Assembly (NCBI GenBank): GCA_016806645.1
Contig: JACSYO010001280.1
Location: forward strand, 1-64,000
DNA from: Ophiodon elongatus
Taxonomy: Eukaryota > Chordata > Actinopteri > Perciformes > Hexagrammidae
Length of the DNA: 64,000 bases
Direction of reading: 5' to 3'
Made by a program: the position numbers and the translations under genes. Below, piece after piece: positions 36,924 to 49,639 of this stretch. Each line of letters begins with the position of its first letter. The first letter of the stretch is position 1. The notes beneath the pieces are model-generated. The model made no database searches and was not told the origin of the DNA. It worked only from the letters and a program-made list of their open reading frames with translations.

Positions 36924-39900
36924 CTGCAGAAATACAGGCAAATCATTCGTTACACATTTTTTTTCATTTGCTTGTGTTTCTTTACTTGTGCATTGTCTTT
37001 TTAATTCACCTACAACTGCAAGTAGTAACACCATTCAATTTTTTTTCAATGACTACCAGATAATTTATCTGTGTCCTATTTAGTGTAAATTAAATATATT
37101 TAAATTTGAAAACTCAATACGAGGAATAAAAAGCCACTTTATTTCTGTCAATTTTGAAACGAGAAACAATCTATCATCTATTACTTACTTCGTTCCTGAG
37201 CAAATTGGCTCGGTTCATAAACGCTGGAGATGATGGATTCGCCAAGGCACTTGTAAATGTCTCTCCAGCAGATCGGAAAGTCAATTGTCTAGTTATGACT
37301 GTCACAGCAGTTGTAGTTGCCGGAGTTGTTGTCACCGCCGGAGTTGTTGTCACCGCAGCAGTTGTTGGCACCACCGGAGTTGTTGTCACCGCAGCAGTTG
37401 TTGGCACCACCGGAGTATTTGTCACCGCAGCAGTTGTTGTCACTGCCGGAGTTGTCACCGCCGGAGTTGTTGTTACCCCAGGAGTTGTTGTCACTGCCGG
37501 AGTTGTTGTCACTGCCGGAGTTGTCACCGCCGGAGTTGTTGTCACCGCAGGAGTTGTTGTCACCGCCGGAGTTGTTGTCACCGCAGGAGTATTTGTCACC
37601 GCAGCAGTTGTTGTCACCGCAGGAGTATTTGTCACCGCAGCAGTTGTTGTCACTGCCGGAGTTGTCACCTCCGGAGTTGTTGTTACCCCAGGAGTTGTTG
37701 TCACCGCAGGAGTTGTTGTCACCACCGGAGTTGTTGTCACCGTGGGAGTTGTTGTCACCGCAGGAGTTGTTGTCACCGCAGGAGTTGTTGTCACCGCAGG
37801 TGTTGTTGTCACCGCAGGAGTTGTTGTCACCGCCGGAGTTGTTGTAACCGCAGGAGTTGTTGTCACAATAGGAGTTGTTGTCACCGCCGGAGTTGTTGTC
37901 ACCGCAGGAGTTGTTGTCACTGCCGGGTGTCACTGCCGGAGTTGTCACCGCCGGGTTGTTGTCACCGCAGGAGTTGTTGTCACCGCGGAGTTGTTGTCAC
38001 CGCAGGAGTATTTGTCACCGCAGCAGTTGTTGTCACCGCAGGAGTATTTGTCACCGCAGCAGTTGTTGTCACTGCCGGAGTTGTCACCTCCGGAGTTGTT
38101 GTTACCCCAGGAGTTGTTGTCACCGCAGGAGTTGTTGTCACCACCGGAGTTGTCACCGCGGGAGTTGTTGTCACCGCAGGAGTTGTTGTCACCGCAGGAG
38201 TTGTTGTCACCGCAGGTGTTGTTGTCACCGCAGCAGTTGTTGGCACCACCGGAGTATTTGTCACCGCAGCAGTTGTTGTCACTGCCGGAGTTGTCACCGC
38301 CGGAGTTGTTGTTACCCCAGGAGTTGTTGTCACTGCCGGAGTTGTTGTCACTGCCGGAGTTGTCACCGCCGGAGTTGTTGTCACCGCAGGAGTTGTTGTC
38401 ACCGCCGGAGTTGTTGTCACCGCAGGAGTATTTGTCACCGCAGCAGTTGTTGTCACCGCAGGAGTATTTGTCACCGCAGCAGTTGTTGTCACTGCCGGAG
38501 TTGTCACCTCCGGAGTTGTTGTTACCCCAGGAGTTGTTGTCACCGCAGGAGTTGTTGTCACCACCGGAGTTGTTGTCACCGTGGGAGTTGTTGTCACCGC
38601 AGGAGTTGTTGTCACCGCAGGAGTTGTTGTCACCGCAGGTGTTGTTGTCACCGCAGGAGTTGTTGTCACCGCCGGAGTTGTTGTAACCGCAGGAGTTGTT
38701 GTCACAACAGGAGTTGTTGTGACAGCCGGAGTTGTTGTCACCGCAGGAGTTGTTGTCACCGCAGGAGTTGTTGTCACCGAAGGAGTTGTTGTAACCGCAG
38801 GAGTTGTTGTAACCGCCGGAGTTGTTGTCACAACAGGAGTTGTTGTCACCGCCGGAGTTGTTGTCAACGCAGGTGTTGTTGTCACCGCAGGAGTTGTTGT
38901 CACCGCTGGAGTTGTTGTAACCGCAGGAGTTGTTGTCACAACAGGAGTTGTTGTCACCGCAGGTGTTATTGTCACCGCAGGAGTTGTTGTCACCGCCGGA
39001 GTTGTTGTAACCGCCGGAGTTGTTGTCACAACAGGAGTTGTTGTCACCGCAGGAGTTGTTGTCACCGAAGGAGTTGTTGTAACCACAGGAGTTGTTGTAA
39101 CCGCCGGAGTTGTTGTCACAACAGGAGTTGTTGTCACAGCCGGAGTTGTTGTCACAGCCGGAGTTGTTGTCACCGCAGGTGTTGTTGTCACCGCAGGAGT
39201 TGTTGTCACCGCCGGAGTTGTTGTAACCGCCGGAGTTGTTGTCACAACAGGAGTTGTTGTCACAGCCGGAGTTGTTGTCTCCACGGGTATTGTTGTCACC
39301 GCAGGAGTTGTTGTCACCGCCGGAGTTGTTGTAACCACTGGAGTTGTTGTCACCGCGGGAGTTGTCGTCACCGCAGGTGTTGTCGTCACCGCCGGAGTTG
39401 TTGTCACCGCCGGAGTTGTTGTCACAGCCGGAGTTGTTGTCACCGCAGGTGTTGTTGTCACCGCCGGAGTTGTTGTCACCGTGGGAGTTGTTGTCACCGC
39501 CGGAGTTGTTGTAGCCACTGGAGTTGTTGTCACCGCGGGAGTTGTTGTCACAACAGGAGTTGTTGTCACCGCAGGAGTTGTTGTCACCGCAGGAGTTGTT
39601 GTCACCGAAGGAGTTGTTGTGACCACCGGAGTTGTTGTCACAGCAGGAGTTGTTGTCACCGCGGGAGTTGTTGTCACCGCCGGAGTTGTTGTCACCGCCG
39701 GAGTTGTTGTCACCGCAGGAGTTGTTGTCACCGCAGCAGTTGTTGTCACAACAGGTGTTGTTGTCACCACAGGAGTTGTTGTCACAGCAGGAGTTGTTGT
39801 CACAGCAGGAGTTGTTGTCACCACAGGAGTTGTTGTCACCGAAGGAGTTGTTGTGACCACCGGAGTTGTTGTCACCGCAGGAGATGTTGTCACAGCAGGA

Positions 39901-41591
39901 GTTGTTGTCACCGCGGGAGTTGTTGTCACCGCGGGAGTTGTTGTGACCACAGGAGTTGTCGTCACCGCAGGTGTTGTTGTCACCGCCGGAGTTGTCGTAA
40001 CCGCAGGAGTTGTCGTCACCGAAGGAGTTGTCGTCACCGCCGGAGTTGTCGTCACCGCCGGAGTTGTCGTCACCGCCGGAGTTGTCGTCACCGCAGGAGT
40101 TGTCGTCACCGCCGGAGTTGTCGTCACCGCCGGAGTTGTCGTCACCGCCGGAGTTGTTGTCAGCGCAGGAGTTGTTGTCCCCACCGGAATTGTTGTCACC
40201 GCAGGAGTTGTTGTCACCGCAGGAGTTGTTGTCACCGCAAGAGTTGTTGTCACAGCCGGAGTTGTTGTCACCGCAGGAGTTGTTGTCCCCAACGGAATTG
40301 TTGTCACCGCAGGAGTTGTTGTCACCGCAGGAGTTGTTGTCACAGCAGGAGTTGTCGTGACCGCCGGAGTTGTCGTCACCACAGGTGTTGTCGTCACCGC
40401 CGGAGTTGTCGTTACTGCAGGAGTTGTTGTCACAGCAGGAGTTGTTGTAACCGCAGGAGTTGTTGTCACCGCCGGAGTTGTTGTCACCGCAGGAGTTGTT
40501 GTCACCGCCGGAGTTGTTGTAACCACTGGAGTTGTTGTCACCGCGGGAGTTGTCGTCACCGCAGGTGTTGTCGTCACCGCCGGAGTTGTTGTCACCGCCG
40601 GAGTTGTTGTCACAGCCGGAGTTGTTGTCACCGCAGGTGTTGTTGTCACCGCCGGAGTTGTTGTCACCGTGGGAGTTGTTGTCACCGCCGGAGTTGTTGT
40701 AGCCACTGGAGTTGTTGTCACCGCGGGAGTTGTTGTCACAACAGGAGTTGTTGTCACCGCAGGAGTTGTTGTCACCGCAGGAGTTGTTGTCACCGAAGGA
40801 GTTGTTGTGACCACCGGAGTTGTTGTCACAGCAGGAGTTGTTGTCACAGCCGGAGTTGTTGTCACCGCAGGAGTTGTTGTCCCCACCGGAATTGTTGTCA
40901 CCGCAGGAGTTGTTGTCACCGCAGGAGTTGTTGTCACCGCAGGAGTTGTTGTCACAGCAGGAGTTGTCGTGACCGCCGGAGTTGTCGTCACCACAGGTGT
41001 TGTCGTCACCGCCGGAGTTGTCGTTACTGCAGGAGTTGTTGTCACAGCAGGAGTTGTTGGAACCGCAGGAGTTGTTGTCACCGCCGGAGTTGTTGTCACC
41101 GCAGGAGTTGTTGTCACCGCTGGAGTTGTCGTCACCGCAGGAGTTGTCGTCACCGCGGGAGTTGTCGTTACCGTCGGAGTTGTCGTCACCGCGGGAGTTG
41201 TCGTCACCGCCGGAGTTGTCGTCACCGCTGGAGTTGTCGTAACCGCGGGAGTTGTCGTCACCGCCGGAGTTGTCGTCACAGCCGGAGTTGTTGTCTCCGC
41301 CGGAGTTGTTGTCACCGCAGGAGTTGTTGTCACAGCCGGAGTTGTCGTCGCCGCGGGAGTTGTCGTCGCGGCCGGAGTTGTCGTTGCCGTCGTTGTATTT
41401 GCCACTAATATGAGTTTTTATAAGAAACATTGGATGAGATGTCGGCAAGAACTTCACCGTAACTATATTTTTTGTTGTTCACTTGAATTTTTAACTTTAT
41501 TTCATGAAGAACCTTCAAAAGCATTGCATTTAACATCAAACAACTTACCTGTTAGAATCAGGACAATCGATACTATCTTTTTGACATCCAT
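36434..41591 (-). CDS. Gene D: mucin-like SEA-domain protein with GPI-anchor-type tail
   Basis: Exons on the minus strand: 41549-41591 (MDVKKIVSIVLILT), 37189-41404, 36862-36923, 36621-36766 and 36434-36522 (stop). From 41404 the array is open in the TTTPAV frame for about 1140 codons, starting VANTTTATTTPAATTTPA. It breaks at a small indel cluster at 37920-37990, after which the SEA start (Q-L-T-F-R-S-A-G-E-T-F) lies in another frame. Exon 2 is 4216 nt, two bases out of net phase. The 3' exons and flank are those of gene B at +26475, and the 5' flank matches gene B's 5' flank. Of the four minus-strand copies this one is nearest to intact; resolving one short patch would decide whether it codes. 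Confidence 0.7.
37300..41395 (-). repeat. 18-nt coding minisatellite of gene D
   Basis: About 225 TTTPAV-type units. The SEA-proximal end repeats a recognisable variant run. The G-C-A-G-C-A-G-T-T-G-T-T-G-G-C run at 37391 recurs at 38230, a spacing of 839 bp, which is not a multiple of three and so fits with the local frame breaks. Up to 37884 the array matches gene B at offset 26475, then the two diverge. Confidence 0.95.
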
Positions 41592-44500
41592 TTCGTTTTT
41601 TCCGAATCTATAAAATCAAACAATGCAGAAACTTTCTCAGAGACACATTATGTCAAAACCTTTTGCGCTACATTCATTATGTTTCAAATGAATAAAACAA
41701 TATCTCTAGCAATAAACTTTTTTCTGTATATATCTTTCCCATGATAATTAACTGGATCATTAGCAGTTTTATAAATTCAAGTCAAAAAATTAAAATTTTG
41801 GGAGAAGGCCCATTTCCCTTGACTAGATCTTATTTCAGCCGCAATGTAATTAAATGTAATACAGTGGCAAAAATAAACTATGTCTTCTTTTGTGTTTTCA
41901 GAATGAAATGCTAAAACTGAACCCTGTCGGAAAAAAATCCTCCTGATCCTTCACACCTCACTGACAAATTTCTTCTCATATTCCAGCTTTAATTTCTCAT
42001 GTCGGATTTTTACCCCTACTCAGTCAATGAGAACAAGTCATTCGCCCTATGTTAAAAACTTTGGAACCGAGATACACCTTTCATCTCGTAACATGTTGTT
42101 TGTGGACATCCGTCGGCACAGAATATTTGGTTCACCGTAAACGTGCTCTGGATCACTGTATAGTTTTACCACATGTTCCAGAAAGCCGTATTTTTGTACG
42201 AGAGCTGAATACTCATTGCCTATAACAAGGGGATTTGTTTGAAGAGAAGTCTCTATTATTTATTTGTGAATAAAGGCAGCTTGTTATGTCAAATGACACA
42301 AAACATGTTGAATTCTGTGTTTTTTACTTCGAGTTTCTGACCTAATTTTATAAATGTTCATGATGGTTCTCTTTACAGTTCTTGGGAATGTAAAACTCCA
42401 GTTTACACAGCTCTTATATTACTCATATTGAACTAATACAAGTTAATGGAACTAAATTCATCTTTTTTATTATTAATATTCATATGCTGTTTTTAAAATC
42501 GCGATATATCTTGGCGATATAATTAATTAAATTAATGCAAACTGGATCTGGATACGAGGCATGAAATGGATTGGTAGATGTACCAATGTAAAATGTATTT
42601 ATTGAAGTTTATTGAAGCTTTTGCTTCAATTGACACTTGCCCAATATTGGTCAATCAGCTTCCTACCTGCTGTGGGTAACGCTAGTACAGTGTTTGCTCC
42701 AGGTGTCAAGGTGATAACAAAAACATAAAAAAAAGAAGATTAAATTCCCTCCTGAACGCACAATCAACTCTCACAACAATCCCCCTTTCAGTTTGTATGG
42801 ACCTATGTCCTTACAGAATTATAAATATATTTAAGAATGTACTTACCCAAGATGATAAGATATAAGATGAAAAGTTATTATATCCTATTCTCTTTCTGCT
42901 TTCAATGTTTTAAACTATTTCAGAGTCCAGTTCACGTCTGTCTTATTGCAAACCTTTCCCCTTATGTGACAGTCCACATCCATGAAGGCCTTTTTATTGA
43001 AACGGAGTAAAGGCTAATGACATAAATCATAGCTGTCTTCTTTCTTTCAGCATTCAATCTGACAGTTCATTGGCTCAATATCGGGGCACACTCCCTTCTT
43101 TTGTGTTAATGTTGATGGATTCCACGAGTGTGAATGTTGAAAGAAGTTCTACCAGCATGACAGTAAAACAAAGATATAAATAAAGATACTAGTGACGCTG
43201 CAAAGGAGAAGGAACAAATATAAGGAAATAAAACCCACATTGAAACATTCTGGACGTATTTTGTGTAATGTATTTGACAGTAAATATGTGAATAGATGTT
43301 ACAATACAATACTATATATATTGACACATCATAAGAAAAGCATCTCATCTTTATTTCCTCATAGTCTTCGAAGCAAGTGTCAATTTTTTATATGTTCCAG
43401 ACTTAAATCACTAGTATTAATTAATTATAAATATGTACTTGTGCTTTTTTCCACCTTTAATGTCAATAGAAAAACAATTGCAGCGTATTGTTTTAATAAA
43501 AACAAGTAAACTGCAGTTGATTATACAGGTTTTCTTTCGGGTTTACCATGTTAAATGACAGCTTTTTTAGACCTTTTTAAGACTACACAATTTACTCTAA
43601 TGCCATAATTTCATGATCATACTTTTGAAAATATGGAAATATGATGGAAAACCAGTAGGGAGGATACAGCATAAGATTAGTCAGTACTTTATTACACTTT
43701 TTCGTACTTCCCAACAGTAAATAAGAATAATTAACACCCCTTGTACCTGGATGAATGACATAAAATGGATTCATGGATTAACCAAAGTATAATTAAAATG
43801 TTTACTTTTGCTAAAATTTAAACTTGCCCATTATGAGTCAGTGAGCTTCCTAGCTGGTGGTAGTAAGTAAGCTATCTCACAGTGTTTGCTCCAAATCTGA
43901 TGATGCTGACTGAAACTCTACAAAAAAGGATTAAACTCCCTCCTGAACACACAATCCACTAATTGATAGAAGATAATTACTTAATTTATAATGTTACCTA
44001 TATCTTGCCTCTCAAAAATAGACAAGGAGCTACCTCCTCTGCCTCTATGGATCATCCTCCTTTGTTATATGAAGACCTAATAATGTATTTATTTAAAATA
44101 AAAAGATGTAAGAGGAAAAGTTCTAAATTTCCACTTTCTATCTGCTTCTGATGTTTTTAACGATTTCAGTGTCTTTTAATTCGGTCCAGGTCACATCTGT
44201 CATATTGCAAACCTTTCACCTTAGGTGACACATCAATACATGCCTTTCGATTGAAATGGCATAAAGGCTAATGACATAATTCATACATGCTATCTTTTTT
44301 TAAAGAAAGATAGCGATGAACAAAACCTAATGACAAGATACAGAATGTGCGCCGTAATGGAGTGGGAAGAAATGCAAGAAATAAAAGAGAATTTCATATT
44401 GTTGATTTATCAAAATTTGACACTGGCAATGGAAGTTAAAGCTGAACATGGTTGTTAGGTTAAAGTCCAGGTTTTTATGGTTTATGTTTATGTCTTGAAA

Positions 44501-44692
44501 TTATTATCAGGATGCATTTCTTTTAGTTTCATTGACGTATTTGGCTCCGTAGTCTGTCCCTGTGTTGTTTTTGTTTTGCACTACCTCATGATCACCTGTC
44601 AATAGTGTTGACAATCCTGTGACTCACATGTTGATTCATGGCAGAACTCTGTCTTGTATTTCCAAAACCGCACAATAAGAATTCTTCTGAAA
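41592..44692. other. Upstream flank of gene D
   Basis: Homologous to the flank upstream of gene B (41592 corresponds to 15025; later parts at offset 25992, for example 17114 and 43106). About 570 bp corresponding to 15940-16510 is missing at 42498. Homology ends at about 44690, just before the hAT relic. No gene is visible. Short open stretches here are also open in the other copies by chance and show no protein features. Confidence 0.75.
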
Positions 44693-45781
44693 AATGAAGG
44701 GTCATACTGAGATCTAGATTTCAGTAAAGACACCAGGTCTGGCTTGAGGGCTGTGGTTGAGATGCGTAAAATGTCACGTAAGTGGGAGTCACTCAACCTT
44801 GACCTCAATCGGTTCTTGTTTAAGTTCATGACTCAGAATGTTTGCTCACACAAATATGTGGAGCCGAATAAGCTCAGCAATTTCTTAGCGAATGACCGCA
44901 TTTCTGGAAACCTGTCTTTGTCCAGCTGCCGGTAAAAGTCAACAAGAGAACACTGCTGGTGTTTTCCCGCGGCACTCATCGTCACACTGCAGCTCAATGA
45001 GCTCCAGCTGCAGCTGTGGAGGAGCATCATCAGGGTCCACGGAGAAGGGAGAAGAGAAAAAGCAACATGTCCTTTTCAATAACTGCAAAGTCCCGAAAGC
45101 GTTTGTTAAATTCCACAGAAAGATATGCGATAGCTGTTGCATAACTCTTCATTTGCGCACCGATGTTCTCCTTTGGGAAACTGTCAATGACCTCTTTCAG
45201 AGCTGGGAAGTGCGCGGTGCAGGACTGTCTTTGTTTGGGATGAGTGTCTTTGGAAAAGTTGCAGTTTGGTTCCAAAGGCTTTGATGTGAGCGTATAGCTG
45301 GCTCACCACTGCATCTTTTCCTTGAAGATTAACATTCAGCGCATTCAGATGCTTCGTTATGTCAACCAAAAAAGCCAGATTTGCCAGCCATACAGGATCG
45401 GACAGTTCTTCCATTGTTTGTCCCTTCTCACCCAAAACAAATCTAATTTCCTCTTTGAGAGAAAACTGGCTGCAGTGCGGACCCCCGACTTAGCCGCCTC
45501 ACACCGTTGTGATATATTACGTCACCGTATTCAGCCTGGATGTCACGCAAGAACTGCTGAAACTGTCGGTGGTATAGAGCTTTAGAGCGAATAGAATTGA
45601 TTGCCTTTGCCACTGGTTTCATAACCATATTCGTGACCGGCAGAGGTAAGAGCCGCGGACAGCCAGAAACAAAAACAAACAAAACTAAACAAAATTTGAA
45701 TTATAAGACCAAAGCTGCGGGCCGTATGAAATCTGACAGCGGGCCGTGATTGGCCCGCGGGCCGGACTTTGGACATGCCTG
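44693..45781 (-). pseudogene. hAT transposase relic, GTF2IRD2/ZBED-like type, one terminal repeat preserved
   Basis: Read on the minus strand from 45781, the end C-A-G-G-C-A-T-G-T-C-C-A-A-A-G followed by a GC-rich G-G-C-C-C-G-C-G-G-G-C-C stretch is a hAT-type terminus. Downstream pieces in shifting frames give F-I-R-S-K/H-R-Q-F-Q-Q-F-L-R-D-I-Q-A-E-Y-G-D-type sequence, then E-K-G-Q-T-M-E-E-L-S-D-P with A-F-L-V-D-I-T-K-H-L-N, then F-P-A-L-K-E-V-I-D, and finally G-S-T-Y-L-C-E-Q-T-F with N-K-N-R-L-R-S-R-L-S-D, the C-terminal dimerisation region of hAT transposases. The upstream half of the protein and the second terminal repeat are missing, and there are several frameshifts. Not functional. Confidence 0.8.
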
Positions 45782-47714
45782 GTTTAAGTAGTCTTGCTAA
45801 TGTCACAGTGGACTTCAGCAGTATCTGAAGTCTCACGTGTAGAGTGTTAACGGGATGGGAGACAAGACAGTTCCCTGAAAAGCCATCAACATTTGCCATG
45901 CTTCTTTCCAACTAAAACAATTGGTGATTAATATAGGTCATTTTTCCATTTCCATTTTAAAATTCCTCTAGTTCAGGTGGTCCAATATGGTCATCCACGT
46001 ATTTGTTTGTGTATGTATCTGTTTCTATAGAAAACAACTGGCTTTGAAAAAATCGTTTTACAATGGCATGTGTGCAGTGTCACGGAAAAGACTCGAGTGT
46101 GTGAGAGGTGCATTTAAATGAACAAAATAATATAAATGCTAAGTAAGCAAAAACATATTTGACAATGGTATAAAGCGGGTCCGTGTACGTTCTGATCGTT
46201 TGTTTTATGGTTTAGTAAAAAAAAAAACTGAAATACAGAAATACCATGGGTTCTTCGTTTTCTGTCTGAATCCAAAAACGAAAAAACGAGAGAACCAAAC
46301 TCAAATAACGAGCCGATTTTGGTTTTTGAAATTCCTTCTTTAGTTTTTTTCTTTTGAAGAGAAACGCAAAGCAAAATGTCAAAATAAAAGCCAAGGCAAT
46401 AGAGCGATTGTAGGCAAGATATTCTTATTTTCAGTCTTCTATGATGCAAACACATACCAGGGTAACATTAGAAGAAAATTAATTAATCAATATAAATAAA
46501 TAAACCTGGGTATGTTAGCAACAGTAGTGACTACAGGCGGTTTAATATTCATGTTTCCATGTACACAGCAAGAATCAACTTCTCAATTAATCGTTGCATT
46601 GTTTAATGCAACACAGTTCGTAATATAGTTTAATAAAAGTCATTTTTTTGTGTAGAGTTGTTGCTGTTAGCACTCATATTTATGTTTCCACCTTATTGTG
46701 CTGTTTCTTGAGTGAACACAGAGCAGAGCCTGTGAGGAGACGCAGAGTCAAAGTGTTTACCTTTCTACCAGTAGATGGCAGTATACGTGCATGTAACCCA
46801 TACATTTAGTTATATTTACCTGTGTCTTTGATAATTAACTAGGTTATTGATACATATGTATTTAATGCTGTTTATTTCCTCTGATATTTAATGTTCATGG
46901 TTAATTTGCAATCTAGTTGTATACATCATGTATTTACTTGTTATATTTGTGTCATTTTAGAACCAAACATTCCTACATGGAAGAGTGAGCATGTGTTGAT
47001 CACGAGGCAATAAATAATGACAATTAAAAAATAAAGACAGTTTGTTTAATCTTATTAAGCAGCCTTCAGTGAACCTCTCTTCAGTTACCACCCAGTCATA
47101 ACACCACCTGTGCTTCCTATTTTACCTTCATTACTACATCATCACCGTTACTGTCATCATCATTCAACATCTAACCTGTTCTGTTCTGACTCTGCTGTCA
47201 GTCTTAGCCCCTCTGACAAAATCACAACATCATAATGTTGGCACTTAGGTCTAAATAATGATTTAGCTCTGTGTTGCGGGACAAATAAAGGATTATCTTA
47301 TCTTATCTTATCTTACATCTGATAAATGAGCCACTGTTGGACCTTAGCTCAGACTCCACGGCTTCAACTTCTCTTCCTTCAGCCGGCTGTCCTGATAAAC
47401 TTTTTTATGATGTTTCCAGCAGGTGATACAAGGATAAGTTGATGTATGATGGAGGCACAGTAAACTAACAAACTGACATTTGTATGGTATCTTAATGTAC
47501 AAAAATACAGTATATATTAAAATTAAAAGTGTTAAACTTAATGTTTTTAAGTGAAATTGTAGATTCAAATTATAGGTGGACATTTTCAATGGTGGCTTGA
47601 ATCATTTATTCAATTCAATGAAATGTCAATGTAACTGAGGAGCGTCCTGTGAAATCATCGGGCAGGTCAACAGAAGTGAACAGTTGACTTAAACTCAAAA
47701 AAACATTTTAAAAA
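45782..47714. other. Unassigned region between hAT relic and inverted block
   Basis: The first 35 bp or so (from 45782) match gene C intron sequence at 23114-23150. The remainder is AT-rich with no gene I can support. A LINE-like 3' tail lies at about 47270-47315. Minus-strand open stretches at 46114-46455 lack recognisable features. Confidence 0.5.
47270..47315 (+). repeat. LINE-type 3' tail with (TTATC)n
   Basis: A G-G-G-A-C-A-A-A-T-A-A-A-G-G-A segment followed by repeated TTATC units is the usual 3' end of fish LINE elements of the L2/Rex kind. Only the tail is evident. Confidence 0.5.
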
Positions 47715-47842
47715 TCTACAAAATATATTGTCTTGTGACTTTCATAAGTACTGTCAGGTCATGCTTTAAATTCACTGCATCCCTGCTGTGGTTAACGTTA
47801 TATGTCTGCTATTAGTCGTATGCGTATTGTCTTCAGTCTAAA

Positions 47843-48990
47843 CAGTGGCGGCTGTTGGAATTGTTTTTTGGTAGGGCCATCCAATCAATTTCAGCAAACA
47901 TCCCAGTATGATTCAAAGCAAAAAAAGGTATCAAACACGCATTACTACTTTGCAGTTAAATATTTAACATTTATTCCAACACTTTGACATAATAAGGACA
48001 TCTTATTCATACAATTCAGTATATTAATATATATATATATATAACAATATTCAGTATAATATGATATATAAATACCATATAATATAAATATCATATAATA
48101 TAAATATTAAATATCATATAATAAAATATAAATATAATATAATATAAATCACATATATATAATCTAATAGAACATGTTTATATATTAAGATGCCCCTGTG
48201 AACCTTGTTTGTTGGGGAAACACCCAATCAGTGTGGTGAGGACACCTGCATGTTTTTCTGACAGACATGGGACTTCCACAACATGTACAAAGCATAAATA
48301 GTGGTTATTTCTTCCATGGTGATGGTGAAAAAGAACTCCTTCCACGGAGATAAGCCACGCCCCCTCGGCGGAGATAAGCCACGCCCCCTATCCGGCGGCG
48401 CGTCTAGCGCGAAAAATCGAAAAAGCGAATGACGCGAAATAACTACAAATAGTCCGGCGAGTAAACTTGGTGTGAACGCACCTTTAGGGTCGGGTCTTCT
48501 TGGAAGAGTAGTGCTCGTGCTCGTGCTCTCACTCGCCATTGTCATGTCATTAAAATGGCGCCTCGCGAGACTAGCCCTGACGAGAACGCGCAGTTTTGGG
48601 CCAAACCACTTTGGCCACAAGCTGAATCTATTTTAGGACGCTGATTGGCTAAATTGTATGTCACTCATTTATATCTTTAATCAGTAATTGGCTAAACTGC
48701 TTCTTAGACCCGCCTCTTTTGGGACAAATCATTTGGCCTTAAGCTGCGCGTTCTCAGATGAGACACGCAGACAGGCGGAGAGGACGTGCAGGAAAAGCAT
48801 ATATTTTGCGCAGATATCCTATTTTACAAATATTACTGGGTATATTCCATATTTCAAAAACACAAATATTGACAATTTGTATAATTTATTATTATTATTA
48901 TTATTATAATAATAATTTTTTTATATATTTTGTTTTTGTGGCACAAGGTGGGGCCAGGCCCTATGGCCCTCTATTGGCCAGCCGCCACTG
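47843..48990. mobile_element. Non-autonomous hAT-type DNA transposon, 1148 bp, complete
   Basis: Both ends share the 12-bp inverted repeat CAGTGGCGGCTG. The flanks AGTCTAAA (47835-47842) and AGTCTGAA (48991-48998) form an 8-bp target duplication with one mismatch, the hallmark of hAT elements. The surrounding DNA is otherwise continuous with the inverted flank (compare 18840-19030). No transposase is encoded. The interior holds an AT-rich tract (about 48000-48170), two copies of a G-A-T-A-A-G-C-C-A-C-G-C-C-C-C motif (about 48350-48390) and a short ATT run. A minus-strand open stretch at 48228-48620 has no recognisable domain. Confidence 0.85.
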
Positions 48991-49639
48991 AGTCTGAATT
49001 ATGAAAACCTACAATAACTTGAATCACAACCTTTATGTGACAGAGGAGCACATTATAAAACTGTTTTGACCCGAGTCATTGTCTCATCATAGTTTTTTTA
49101 TGTTCAGAAGAATTCTTATTGTGCGGTTTTGGAAATACAAGACAAAGTTCTGCCATGAATCAACATGTGAGTCACAGGATTGTCAACACTATTGACAGGT
49201 GATCATGAGGAAGTGCAAAGCAAAAACAACACAGGGACAGACTACGGAGCCAAATACGTCAATGAAACTAAAATGAATGCATCCTCATAATAATTTCAAG
49301 ACATAAACATAAACCAGAAAAACCTGGACTTTAACCTAACAACCATGTTCATCTTTAACTTCCATTGCCAGTGTCAAATTTTGATAAATCAACAATATGA
49401 AATTCTCTTGTATTTCTTGCATTTCTTCCCACTCCATTACGGCGCACATTCTGTGTCTTGTCATTAGGTTTTGTTCATCGCTATCTTTCTTTAAAAAAAG
49501 ATAGCATGTATGAATTATGTCATTAGCCTTTATGCCATTTCAATCGAAAGGCATGTATTGATGTGTCACCTAAGGTGAAAGGCGCACTAGAGATTTATAT
49601 TTATTTGTTTGTCATAACTTAGTTTCACACTAAATAGCT

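Noticed and set aside
44892..45284. 130-codon plus-strand open frame
   Set aside because: It is antisense to the hAT transposase relic, whose minus-strand pieces are clearly recognisable.
48228..48620. 130-codon open frame on the minus strand
   Set aside because: It lies entirely inside the non-autonomous hAT element and shows no transposase or other domain.
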